DNA of 35,000 bases from Symbiodinium natans (GCA_905221605.1 CAJNDS010002210.1:383228-418227), one strand, 5' to 3'. Shown: positions 10,901-20,607, numbered from the stretch's first letter. The notes: generated by a model from the sequence alone, not told the origin. A program made the numbers and translations.

Positions 10901-11452
10901 TTAGGGTGCATATCCCAGTGGGGCTTCTACCCCAACCAAACCCCGAAGCCCCAGGCCCTGAACCGACCTTAAACTGACCCTAGACCCTCAACTCTAAACC
11001 CTAAACCTAAACCCTAAACCCTAAACCCCAAACCCCAAACCCCCTAAACCTCCCAAGCCCCCCTTAAACCCCCAAACCCCCAAGCCCTAAGGCCCTCGCC
11101 CCAGGACCCATCGGCAGGAGCTCAGGAACCGGGCGTTTTCGTCCACGCAGGCCGTGTCGGATTACGGGGCTGTTTAGGGCGCTTTTGGGGTTCGGGTTTG
11201 GGTTTTAGGGTTTAGGGTTTAGGGTTTAGGGTTTAGGGTTTAGGGTTTAGGGTTTAGGGTTTAGGGTTTAGGGCGCCAATAGGGTTACGATGGATTCTTA
11301 AACGGCCCTGAGCCCAACCCTAAACCCGAAACCCGAAACCCCAAACTGAAAAGAGGTCGTGGTGAAACTCCATAGGCTTGTGCAGACCATCAATAGCGAC
11401 CGGAGAGAAGCAGAAGATGAGATGGCCAACCGGAGGCTAGTCTGCACATCAG
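7964..11452 (+). CDS. Candidate 5' exons of the GH30 gene
   Basis: Six short open stretches form a chain whose phases fit and lead into the GH30 core. 7964-8089 (CAG|G; contains WEQARGSQLVRELGPRRQMA) takes its GT donor from the next TTTAGGG block. Then follow 8422-8492 (GAG|G; PNFELATVIRSQARRLCAAF, donor GTGGCC), 8947-9000 (CAG|G; GTQSGTPAIASLSEACG, donor GTCGGG), 9137-9192 (CAG|A), 11118-11168 (CAG|G; ELRNRAFSSTQAVSDYG, GC donor) and 11386-11452 (CAG|A; INSDRREAEDEMANRRLVC, donor GTCTAT). The last ends phase 1, as the first GH30 core exon requires. I do not recognise a domain in this part. The two AG|A acceptors are weaker than the AG|G used elsewhere. Confidence 0.45.
9250..10552 (+). repeat. 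40-bp satellite with 191-bp higher-order period
   Basis: A tandem array of ~40-bp units containing CTCTGCGTCCCGAACCTTGG and CGGTTTATCATCCGGAGGGG, with shorter units where part of the unit is deleted. A marker variant (CTTTGGGTC in place of CTCTGCGTC) recurs at about 9771, 9962, 10153 and 10344, giving a 191-bp higher-order repeat; an extra copy at 9683 precedes them. There is no forward stop in any frame, so three overlapping frames stay open for over 1.2 kb. The period and the Arg/Gly/Pro-rich content argue for a satellite. If the flanking exon chain is right, the array lies inside an intron. Confidence 0.95.
10553..10974. other. Unique spacer with a diverged fold-back
   Basis: About 10689-10730 (GACAAAGGACGGCAACTTCT, then CTAGGCTCC) is roughly the reverse complement of 10810-10845 (GGAGCCTGGAAATTGCAGTC, then CTTCGACAAAC). 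A related direct copy sits between them at about 10752-10780. This looks like a decayed fold-back element. No gene is recognised. Confidence 0.35.
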
Positions 11453-11937
11453 GTCTATGATGCTGGTGATCACTTATCTACTCGGGCTAGGTGTACCTCG
11501 TCTACCGTAGCTGTGAAAGCAAGGTGAGGTCCTCTGTCGGCACGATAGAAGTACTGGAGTCTACTGGTATCTTCGGGGCGTCGCGCCGTCATGCCTTCAT
11601 GGTGATCTCACAATCAAGACAGTTGCCGAGAACATCGCATCGCGATCTTTTCCATCCTTTTGGCTTCTCTATACAGAGACTTCAGTCGGACACTTTGCAC
11701 CCCTGCAGTGTGGTTGCGAGGCTGCTAGGCAGGCGGCCAAAAACCCTAAACCCCAAACCCCAAACCGCAAACCCCAAACCCCAAACCCCAAACCCCAAAC
11801 CCCAAACCCCAAACCCTGAACCCTGAACGCTGAACGCTGAACCCTAAACCCTAAACCCTAAACCCTAAACCCCAACCCCTTGAATCAAAGAGCCCAAGCA
11901 AGCGCCCCAAACCCGAGAAGTGTCGCGTTCCGTGCAG

Positions 11938-14900
11938 GCGCCATCCAGCCGCGCCCCTGGCGCGGCTTCGGCGGCAGCTTCACGGAGGTTCAGGGGCTCC
12001 GAGGGGCGCTTAGGGTTTAGGGTCTAGGGTCTAGGGTTTGGGGTTTAGGGTGTAGGGTCTAGGGTTTAGGGTTTAGGGCTCTCAGGGGTGTTAGTTGAGT
12101 AGGGGCGTTTATGGGCTTGAAGGGGCTTGAAATAGTCACATGCTACCATCATGTACTCTACTTGAAATGTGTTGTTATCCAGGGCTGTAACATATCATTA
12201 TGTAATGACCGACAATATATTAGTTTGAGATGATTGGATATTCGGATTTGCTACAATCTTCCCTAACTAGTCGTCCAATATGCAAGTGCACTATAATTCT
12301 TATGTTCTTCCTATACTAACAATCCTTAAACGGGATTTCAATAGGGGGTACGATAATCCCCATTCAGGACTGATAGTATAAGGGGCAAACATCCCTAATG
12401 TGCAAAAACCCTAAATCCTAAACCCTGAACCCTAAACCCTAAACCCTAAACCCTAAACCCTAAACACTAAACCCTAAACCCTAAACCCTAAACCCTAAAC
12501 GCTAAACCCTAAACCTGTATTTGGGGAGAGCACTCGGCTTGTCGGATGCAGCCGACGGAAGTGGAGGCCTCCGCAGAGACGCTCAAGCGCATGAGCCCAG
12601 GCGAGCTTGGGGGTTTAGGGTCTAGGGTTTAGGGTTTAGGGTTTAGGGTTTAGGGTTTAGGGTTTGTTCTTTCAACAGTTCAAGGGAGTCCTAATCGGAC
12701 CACGAAGGATGTACCCCCAAGAGGTTCCCTGAATATACTCCTCATATGGCCTTATATTCCCTCAGAGGATGTTTGAAAAGGACCCCCAAACCCAAGTAGG
12801 GGACAACCTTGGGTGTCAAGGTAGAGTCCCATGAACAGTGTGCCTCCGAGATTAGCTCGATGATGTCCCTTGTTCACATTTCAGTGTGACAGTGTGAGTA
12901 TGTTGCCACGGGAGCGCCGCGAGTTCAGGGGATCCTTGACTTAAGGGATAAAAGGAGGGACCCCTTGAAGGGACCCTTACTCCTATTCACCTATTTACCC
13001 TTATATATACCCTATATACCTAAGTAGCCCCAAAACAACCCCTAGGCCTCTCTCACGTCTTGCATAGCGGTTTGGCGACAGGTGTGCCAAGAGCGGAAGT
13101 CTGGTTTAAGGTACATTCCTCCACTAAGAGGTTTTGGAGTCTCTGGGTAAGCTAGAAGTAGGTACGTCTTGGATGTTGTGGTCGTGAACGGTGTGGCGGG
13201 GACACCTGCCAATGACCCCACCCACAAGCCCTTGCACAACATCGAGATCCCCAGAACCTCTACATCCCAAACCTCGAGCCCTCGAAGTCTGCCCTGCCAT
13301 GCGCTAGAGTGAGAGTCCGAAACCCTACTTGGAGTTTCATGGCACTTGTTAACCGATTGTAACTATACCTGCACTTCGAACTGTACTTACAAGCCTCTTA
13401 AGTGCCCTAGTATTGTTATAAGTACAGTAATCAGTACAGTTCTAATTGGTTAAGAAGTACCATGAACCTCCAAGTGTGCCCTAAACTCTGCAAAGCCCCC
13501 CGCCCTTCAAAGCCAGACCCTTTGCTTCCGTGAGTCAGGACGCCGGCAGGAGGTCCTGACAGCCTACTTCCATCCGCACCGAGGCATTCATGGAGCCCCA
13601 AACCCTAAACCCTAAACCCTAAACCCTAAACCCTAAACCCTAAACCCTAAACCCTAAACCCTAAACCCTAAACCCTAAACCCTAAACCCTAAACCCTAAA
13701 CTTAAGGGGCCCTCTTGGCGCGTTGTAAGTACAGCAATAATTGGTGAATAAGTACCATGAACCTCCAAGTAGTTCTCATATTCTCAGGGTGGGGTTGCTT
13801 GCTCAGTGTTTCGGACGGGCAGCTTTCGCTCAAGGGATGCTTGCGTGCCTGTTTCGGGATGTGGGAGCAGGCTTCAGCCGGGTTTAGCCCCTACCCTCAA
13901 CTCTACAGCACCAAGCCCCCAACTCCCCAAACCTAAGGGTTTAGGGTTTAGGGTTGAGGGGTTTGAAGGGTTTAGGGTTTAGGATTTAGGGTTTAGGGTT
14001 TTAGCTCGAGTTTCTGAGCGACCAAGACCGTTTCCTTCTGAGAGTTGCAAAAAGCCCCCGCTTTTCTCCCGAAGCAGCTGGGGAGGTCTGGGCTACAACC
14101 TCGGATGCTCGGCAGGGTTTGTTGGGCTGTTGAGGGGTTTAGTTTAGGGTTTAGGGTTTCGGGTTTCGGGTTTAGGGTTTAGGGTTTAGGGTTTAGGGTT
14201 CAGGGTTTAGGGTTTGGGGTTCCAGCTTTCCCTGGGCTGAAATATTGGGCTTCGAAGAAGGTTCAAAGCGGTGAGCATTTCGCGGAAGGGTGGAGCCCAA
14301 AAAAGAGGGGGATCCCGCCTGCGAGATAGGGTTTAGGGTTTAGGGTTTGGGGTTTAGGGTTTAGGGTTTGGGGTTTAGGGTTTAGGGCTTAGGGTTTAGG
14401 GTTTAGGGTTGCTTTTCCTAATTGTGTGGTGGCCTTCTGTTTAGCAGCTGGTCATTGCCTTCAGCCTGGCAGCGAGGAGTCCAGTTGTAAAAAGGGTTTA
14501 GGGTTTAGGGTTAGGGTTTAGCGTTCCTGGGTCTGATTTCGTCTCACCTGAACACACCGCACGCGAAGAACCTGCAGCTCAGGGCGGGTTCCCATCGGCT
14601 CCTGTGACTTCTCGCTCTACTCGTGGACCTGTGGCGACCTCAAGGAAGGTGCCGGCCCTCAGTTTTCCAGGCCCTAAACCCCAAACCCTAACCTTAAACT
14701 TTACACACAAACCCTAAACCCTAAGCCCTAAACCCTGAACCCTAAACCCTGAAACCTGAGCCCTAAGCCCTAAGCCCTAAGCCCTAAACCCTAAACCCTA
14801 AACCCTCCACAAACTCGCATTGACTGTGTGCTCGCGGAGGAAGGTTGGCTTGGAGCATCTGCAGATATTGTACTTCCAGTCCTTATTTTTCTGTGTCCAA

Positions 14901-17024
14901 AGACCATAAACAAACAAGTTCCCTGAGCCTTGAAATTGAAGAATAGAACAGGGCGTTAGGGGATTGTAGGGTCCTTAAGGGAGGGGGTACCTAGGGAACC
15001 TTAGGAAACCTTACTTGGAGGCTCATGGTGCTTGTTCACCAATTATACCTGTACTTATACACCCTAAACCCTAAGCCCTAAACCCTAAAGCCTAACCCTC
15101 GGTTAATAAGTACCATGAACCTCCAAGTAGGAAAGCCAGTGACAGTGCGATTGGAGACCGATTGGCTCCCTGCCTGCCCCGAGCGAGTGCGAGAGTCGAA
15201 GACCTAAAGCCTTAGCAACCCGGCGGTTTAGGGTTTCGGGTTTAGGGCTTAGAGTTTGGGGTTTGGGGTTTAGGGTTGGGGGTTTGGGGGTTTCAGGGTT
15301 TAGGGTTTATAGGGTTTAGGCTTGAGCCCCAGAATCGAAGGTTGGACCTCCAGTAGTGTCCCTTACCCCTGCATAAATGGATCTACAGGGATGCGAAGTA
15401 TGTGCCCTTGTTATGTGTAGTGTATGTATGGGTTTAGGGTTTAGGGTTTAGGGTTTAGGGTTTAGGGTTTAGGGTTTAGGGTTTAGGGTTTAGGGTTTAG
15501 GGTTTAGGGTTTAGGGTTTAGGGTTTAGGGTTTAGGGTTGGGTTACGTAGCAAGGGACGCAAGTGAAGGGCCCATACTTCGGATCCCCTGGTGAATGTCG
15601 GAGGCGACATGGATCTGAAGGGGTTCAGCCTCGAGCGCTACGAGGACAAGACTTGAGATAGGTTTAGGGTTTAGGGTTTAGGGTTTAGGGTTTAGGGTTT
15701 AGGGTTTAGGGTTTAGGGTTTAGGGTCTGCCTGATTTTTCGTACGAGGGGTGGCGGGGGTGGTCCACTCCGCCCCCAACCACACGCTGACCACACACTCC
15801 TGAAACATCTTTATCTTGCATACGGTTACATTTTATACATACATATATATATATATATATACACATGTATATAGATATTCAGTTAAGTGATATATTCTTT
15901 TTGCATATTATATGTGTATATATATATACATGTATATAGGGTGGGCTCGTGTTCCGATAAGGGTTTGTGACTTAAGTTTGGGTGTTAGTTAGGGTTTGCT
16001 GGATCTAAACCCTAAACCCTAAACCCTAAACCCTGAACCCTAAACCCTAAACCCTAAACCCTAAACCCTAAACCCTAAACCCTAAGCCCTAAGCCCTAAA
16101 CCCTAAACCCGCAACCCTGAACCCTGAACCCTAAACCCTAACCCCAAACCCTGAACCCTAAACCCTGCACCCGCAAGCCTAGACCCAAGAAAGCGCGAGG
16201 AGGCAATCAACCCGCTGATGCGAGATGCCGCACGCACTCGTGGCGCTCCCATGGAGATTCTGGTGGCTGGGCCGATCATACACCCACACTGGTCTTGATG
16301 GGAACCCCTAAACCCTAGACCCGAAACCCTAAACCCTAAACCCTAAGCCCTGAGCCCTAAGCCCTAAACCCTAAACCCTAAATCCTAAACCCTAAACCCT
16401 CAACCCTAAACGCAACTCCCATGATTCTTGGGTGTTGTCATCTTTGTCCTATCAAGTCGGCCCGCGAATCGCCGCGCGAACAGATCCTTTCTGATGTCAA
16501 GGGTTTAGGGTTTAGGGTTTAAGGTTTCGGGTTTAGGGTTTAGGGTTTAGGGCCCAGAATAATCATTCGCACTCTTCGCATGTCGGGAAAGAAGACCTGC
16601 AACTTGCGGACAAGGATTGGCTCAGGGTGTACCCCGTGCGGCGAACAGCCACCTTAGAACTGGAGCGCAAAAGGGGATAAACCCTAAACCCTAAAGCCCT
16701 AAAGCCCTAAAGCCCCAAACTCCGACCTTGTACCCCGCATTGCCGCGGCTAGTCGGGTGGCAAAAAAAAGCCCTAAACCCTAAACCCGAAACCCTAAACC
16801 CCAAACCCTTCAGACGGAGGCGAGCCCCTGGAGCCCCCCTCCATGGATGAAGACGCGGCGCACCTTCCACGGGGAAGGCCTGCCTTGTTCTGAATGAAGG
16901 AATGAGGGAATTGATTGCCCCATATGATCCCTTAAAGGGTTATTTAGAGTTTTGGAGGGCCCTATACAATCACTTAAAGGGTATATATACATATATTTGC
17001 TACCATATATATATATATATATAT

Positions 17025-17064
<40 letters not shown>

Positions 17065-18707
17065 GAGATCTTCGGTGGTCTTGTCAACATCAAAAATGGT
17101 TTTGGGGTTTAGGGTTTGGGGTTTAGTGTTTGGGGTTTGGGGTTTAGGGTTTGGCGTTGAGGGTTTATGGTTTAGGGGTTAGGGTTTTAGCGTTTAGGGG
17201 TTTCGGGTTGAGGGATTTTCGGGTTATCGGGTTTTCGGGTTTCGGGTTTAGCGTCTTTGGGGTTTTAGGCTTGGGGTTTAGGGATTTAGAGTCCAGGTTT
17301 GTGTGTTCGTGATCCATTTTTCATATGACGCGCATGCGGGTATGTGCGGTCGTTGGTGCGGGTATGTGCGGTCGTTGGCGGAGAAGTGCATGACAGTCTT
17401 TCACCAAATTGTGCTACTTGAGATGCTTGATGACATCACTATGGAACGGGTGGCACAGTTGGTTTTGCAGTCACGAGAACTGTGATGCTAGTTGTGTGCG
17501 GCAGCCGAGCAGTCCTGGTTGCAAAAAGGGCAAACCCTAAACCCTGAAACGCCATCCCTTGCACGAGAGAGCTCATGTGCTGCAGGACGCTTGCTGCCGC
17601 ACTGTTCGGATCTGAGCAAGTTTACCCACTGAAGCCCTAAACCCTAAGCCCTAAACCCTAAACCCTAAATAAACCCTAAACCCTAAACTCTAAACCCTAA
17701 ACCCCAAACCCTAAGCCCTAAACCCTAAACCCTTTTTTTCCACTTGGGAACCAAGGTCGGGATGCCTGGGCGCGCCACTTCGTGCGCTTCGTGGAGGCAA
17801 AGCGGCCGACGGGGCTTTTGGGTTCCTGGTGGGGACCAAGGTAGGGTTTAGGGTTTAGGGTTTAGGGTTTAGGGTTTTAGGGTTGGGTTGGTTTAGGGTT
17901 TAGGGTTGGTTTAGGGTTAAGGGGGTTAGGTCTAGGGTTTGAAATTTAGGGTTTAGGGTTTAGGGGCTCAGGGTTTGGGGTTTAAAGTTTATAGGGTTCA
18001 GGGTTTGGGGTTTATGGGTTTCTTCTCAAACGTCCTCAACCCTAAAGCTTTTAAGGGACTCCCTATAACCTCCTTCCCTACATGTGGGAGGCTAAGAGTT
18101 TTGAGTATTTGCAGTTCCTCCATGTTCTCAGCCCTTTCCTGAGGAGATCTGCGAGCAGTTCAGGCCAAGCCCCAAGCCCTATAAACCACAAACCAAACCC
18201 CCTGCGCGCGTTCTTCAGATCCTGCAGAGGCCCCCAACCCTCGCGTGTGAGAGTCGAGGCCGCAAGCCCCAAAGCCTTACTAAGCCCATGCTTTCCATGG
18301 CAGGAGATGAAGTCTGCGGGTATTCCGCTCTGGGGCGTGCCCTGGCAGCATGCCCTCTCAGCCTTTCAAGCTATATAGGCGCACGCCCCCATCATGGGAG
18401 TTTATACATCCGCACTGGCAATATGGTTCCGGGAAGAATGTGTTCGCACGAGGAAGTCTGGCAACCAGGAGGTTCACGGCGATAATGGCGACGACGGTGA
18501 TCACGACGACGGCTTGATGGCAAAGAGAAGAAGACGACAGAGACGGCGACACGACGATGACGACCGCACGCTGGCGCACTTATACCACCCAACTATACAT
18601 CCAATCCCTTAAGATCCCAAACCCCGACAATACAGACTTCCCAGGTGTCAGTGCAGAACGAACCCGAAGCAGCTCAATGCTGGGAGCCGGGACCCAAGAA
18701 CTTTCAG
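11938..18707 (+). CDS. Glycoside hydrolase family 30 (glucosylceramidase-like) gene, eleven exons, 3' part not found
   Basis: Family role: removes glucose from glucosylceramide, normally in lysosome or vacuole. Exons, in family order: 11938-11987 (PWRGFGGSFTE), 12567-12612 (ETLKRMSPGEL), 13539-13583 (EVLTAYFHPHR), 14086-14103 (LGYNLG), 14583-14648 (RVPIGSCDFSLYSW), 15604-~15653 (DLKGFSLERYEDK), 16200-16262 (INPLMRDAARTRGAPMEIL), 16820-16877 (ASPWSPPPWMKT), 17586-17615 (RLLPHCSDL), 17756-~17821 (DAWARHFVRFVEA), 18645-~18707 (VSVQNEPEAAQCW). They match human GBA1 landmarks GFGG, LSP, GIGYN, RVPMASCDFS, ASPWTSPTWLK, WARYF and NEP; the NEP Glu is the catalytic acid/base. All eleven acceptors are AG|G. 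Donors are GT (11987, 12612, 14648, 16262), GC (13583, 16877, 17615) and GA (14103), and phases agree at every resolved junction. Unresolved: the ends of exons 6, 10 and 11. No nucleophile exon was found before the next gene, so the gene may be truncated. Confidence 0.85.
12300..12396 (+). mobile_element. MITE-like element, copy 1
   Basis: About 97 bp with inverted ends. The left arm (ATGTTCTTCCTATACTAACA, then ATCCTT) mirrors the right arm (AGGACTGATAGTATAAGGGG, then CAAACATCCC). Two relatives lie upstream of the two MFS genes (21603-21688 and 24254-24316). There is no coding capacity. It lies in the first GH30 core intron next to a CCCTAAA block. Confidence 0.6.
13327..13475 (+). mobile_element. 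Fold-back element, complete copy
   Basis: Begins ACTTGGAGTTTCATGGCACT, then TGTTAACC, and ends with the near inverse GGTTAAGAAGTACCATGAAC, then CTCCAAGT. The arms are ~28 bp and the whole is ~149 bp. Two other copies at 13708-13771 and 15012-15130 are broken or interrupted by CCCTAAA arrays. It has no coding capacity. Confidence 0.65.
13708..13771 (+). mobile_element. Fold-back element, right half only
   Basis: Carries the right half of the 13327-13475 element (AATAAGTACCATGAACCTCC, then AAGTA) and the inner GTAAGTACAG motif. Its missing left half is replaced by the CCCTAAA array at 13598-13702. Confidence 0.6.
15012..15130 (+). mobile_element. Fold-back element with telomere-like core
   Basis: The left arm TACTTGGAGGCTCATGGTGC and the right arm TAAGTACCATGAACCTCCAA (then GTAGG) are intact. 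The middle, 15059-15099, is CCCTAAA/CCCTAAG repeat in place of the ordinary interior, so the array sits inside the element. Confidence 0.6.
15838..15940. repeat. TA microsatellites
   Basis: (TA)n runs at 15843-15862 and about 15912-15937, with TGTATA/TATACA borders that make the segment nearly self-complementary. Similar tracts occur at 16983-17061, 18793-18945 and 33937-33975. Open frames through these give Tyr/Ile/His-rich peptides with no biological support. Confidence 0.8.
17335..17378 (+). repeat. 22-bp direct duplication
   Basis: TGCGGGTATGTGCGGTCGTT(GG) occurs twice head to tail without a gap. The surrounding 17291-17531 stretch has a 60-codon open frame of no recognisable family and lies in a GH30 intron. 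Confidence 0.7.
18031..18640. other. Intron-like spacer with GAC-rich tract
   Basis: Unique sequence between the TTTAGGG block ending at 18030 and the GH30 NEP exon. 18477-18570 is rich in GACGACGG/GAAGAAGACGAC triplets. Near 18330-18375 two frames separated by one base give SALGRA and WQHALSAFQA, faintly like a pentatricopeptide repeat, but too little to call. By position this is the last GH30 intron. Confidence 0.4.
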
Positions 18708-19742
18708 GTCTTATGGGGGCGGGGGTTTGGGATGTGGCGAGGCGAACAAAGGAGCGTGTATCCTATCTACCTGCCACATGTGTTTATATGTGGCTTGGTG
18801 TATATGTATATATATATATACACACATATTCATCGAGGTGCCTGTGTGTAAATATATGTGTATATATATATATATGTACATATATGTGTTTGTACATATT
18901 CGTGTATGTATATATAGACAAGGCGTGTACATACGTATCTATATACGCATAGTTGCAGAACTGTCAGGTACATACCAGTAGAACAAATGAGGGTCTGCAT
19001 AGAGAAAGTTACAGTCGATGTAAACGCATACAAGCACACTGTGTGTATCTGTCTGTCTAAAACCAGTGCGGATATCTCGGTGTAGGGTTTAGGGTTTAGG
19101 GTTTAGGGTTTAGGGTTTAGGGCTTAGGGCTTAGGGTTTAGGATATCCGTGGGGATTGGCGACTTGAGGGTCCTTGTGTTCAGGGCAGGATGGCGCCGGG
19201 AGAGGCCGCTACTCCTGAATGCTGGAGGGTGTGACTTCCTGGGGCCTTCATATTTACTCTGGTCTCAGCTCTTGCAAATCCATTTTTCTACAGTGTCTTC
19301 GGTTCCTCCAGCTTCCCTTTTCTGTTGAATATGCCCTAAAGTTGGACGAGTGGTCCCAGAATGTGAAGTAAGTGAAGTGATATAATATGGCCGGTTGCTT
19401 TCTGAGGCCTCCTGGACGGTTCTTGCTTTAGGGCTGCAGGCGGCATGAGGGCCAACACGGGGTTCACAGGCTTTCGGCCCAGGTAAATTTGTTGCCTTCT
19501 GGTGGCTTCAGTGCCTTTTTCAAAGTGGCAGAAGGGCACCGAATCTAGGACCGGACCAGCAGAACATCCAAAGCATGCATGCCGGCTTCGGAGCATCCCA
19601 GACCCAGCTGTGCCTCACAAAGCTAGGGTTTAGGGTTTCGGGTTTCGGGTTTAGGGTTTAGGGTTTAGGGTGCGAGAATTCCAGATTGAAGTCTCTACTC
19701 CCCCGCAGCAGCTCTAGATGCTGAGCTCCACGCCCTCGCCCC
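18708..19742. other. Spacer after the last placed GH30 exon
   Basis: Contains TA/TG microsatellites (18793-18945) and TTTAGGG blocks at 19083-19143 and 19625-19672. A stretch at about 19141-19178 reads GIGDLRVLVF before a possible donor and faintly resembles the family strand that follows NEP, but the residue expected next is absent and I do not call it. No other exon of the missing GH30 half was found. Confidence 0.4.
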
Positions 19743-20607
19743 ATGACGGACCGCGCCCTTGCAGAAGACTTGGCAGAAGAGGTGCGGCGGCATGGTGGCA
19801 CCCTGCAGGCCGAATCTTTTTTGCGCCGCTGCTCTGCAGCTGCTACCAATTTTCTAGGCCCAACTATCACAAGCTGCGCTTCTGTTCCGGGGGGGGGGGG
19901 GGGGGTGGTTCTTTCTGCTGCTGCCTGTAGGCGCTTTTGGCCCCCTTAGTTGTCCCCTGAGGCCAACTACCTGCCGGCAGTTCGGCCCGACCTTCGGAAG
20001 CGCCTGGGCGATGGGAAGCTCCTTCAATTCGTGGCCCTCTTCCCCGAGCTCCTGAAAGTCCGGCCCTGGCACGGTGGCCACCTCCTCTCCGTCAAGACTG
20101 CGGAAGCCCCAAGTTCTGGGGAAATGGCGACGGCCGTCGGCCGCGCCCCGCTGGGCGCCACACGCCCTGGGCCCTCGGGGCCCAAGACGCCCGGAAGTTG
20201 CGGAAGCTCCGTGAGCGAGCGGGCGGTGCACGCCCTGCGGCAGCTGGAGCGGGAGCTGATCCAGCGCCTGGCCACACGCCTCACGCGAGGCTCCGAAGCC
20301 GAGGCTGTGGACGTGGCCTGGCTCCTCCACAACGGCAAGGTGCCTTTGTCATAGCGGGGTAGCATTTTGCATTTTTAAGGTACTTGAACTCAATAAGGAA
20401 TAAACATTTAAAAATTTTAATGCTGCCCCAGCCATGAACTAGGTACGGCGGCGCATTGGAGCTGTGGTCCGCTTCCACCCTGTGGCCGAGCTCTTCGTGC
20501 AGAGCGCTGGCGCGGGCAGCGCCAGCGCCCGGGAAAGGGGATCTCGTGAGAGTGGCGAGGACGAGGCGGAGGAGGGCGTGGAACCTTGTGGACGAAATGA
20601 ACCCTAA
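19743..20607 (+). CDS. Three-exon gene with winged-helix-like repeats, function unknown
   Basis: Proposed exons: 19743-19883, 19950-20339 and 20443-20607, total 231 codons. The first junction is phase 0 (TCT|GTTCCG ... TTAG|TTG) across a 66-bp intron containing a run of 17 G. The second is phase 0 (GGCAAG|GTGCCT ... CTAG|GTACGG) across 103 bp. The product has two similar units: RHGGTLQAESFLRR leading to KRLGDGKLLQFVALFPELLKV, and DVAWLLHNGK leading across the splice to RRIGAVVRFHPVAELFV. The pattern of helices plus a final FHP/LFP-x-LF strand resembles small winged-helix (LOTUS/OST-HTH-like) domains; that is an impression and not a family match. The C-terminus is Glu-rich and its stop lies in a MITE-like element, so the true 3' end may differ. 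Confidence 0.55.

Larger units (their letters stand above)
11187..18030. repeat. Telomere-like arrays within introns of the GH30 gene
   Basis: TTTAGGG blocks: 11187-11275, 12008-12080, 12611-12666, 13935-14003, 14135-14222, 14328-14411, 14493-14523, 15224-15320, 15430-15542, 15660-15726, 16501-16553, 17102-17290 (degenerate) and 17842-18030. CCCTAAA blocks: 10975-11095 (just upstream), 11318-11346, 11743-11875, 12405-12515, 13598-13702, 14673-14809, 15059-15098, 16007-16175, 16303-16410, 16678-16720, 16770-16810, 17532-17550 and 17632-17733. Every intron between the eleven GH30 exons contains at least one block, and six of the ten contain both orientations. Block edges lie within about 25 bp of exon ends at 12612, 13583, 14648, 15653, 16810 and 17615. 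Confidence 0.85.

Noticed and set aside
16554-16677. Protein-like stretch (DLQLADKDWLRVYPVRRTAT) as an exon
   Set aside because: It lies in the GH30 intron between 16262 and 16820, where the flanking exons already join in phase and in perfect family continuity (EIL|ASPW). It warns that open, protein-like spacers are not always exons.
18288-18378. Pentatricopeptide-repeat fragment (SALGRA...WQHALSAFQA)
   Set aside because: Needs a one-base frameshift and covers less than one repeat; too little for a call.
18557-19039. Tyr/Ile/His-rich frames over TA/TG microsatellites
   Set aside because: Composition is dictated by simple sequence.
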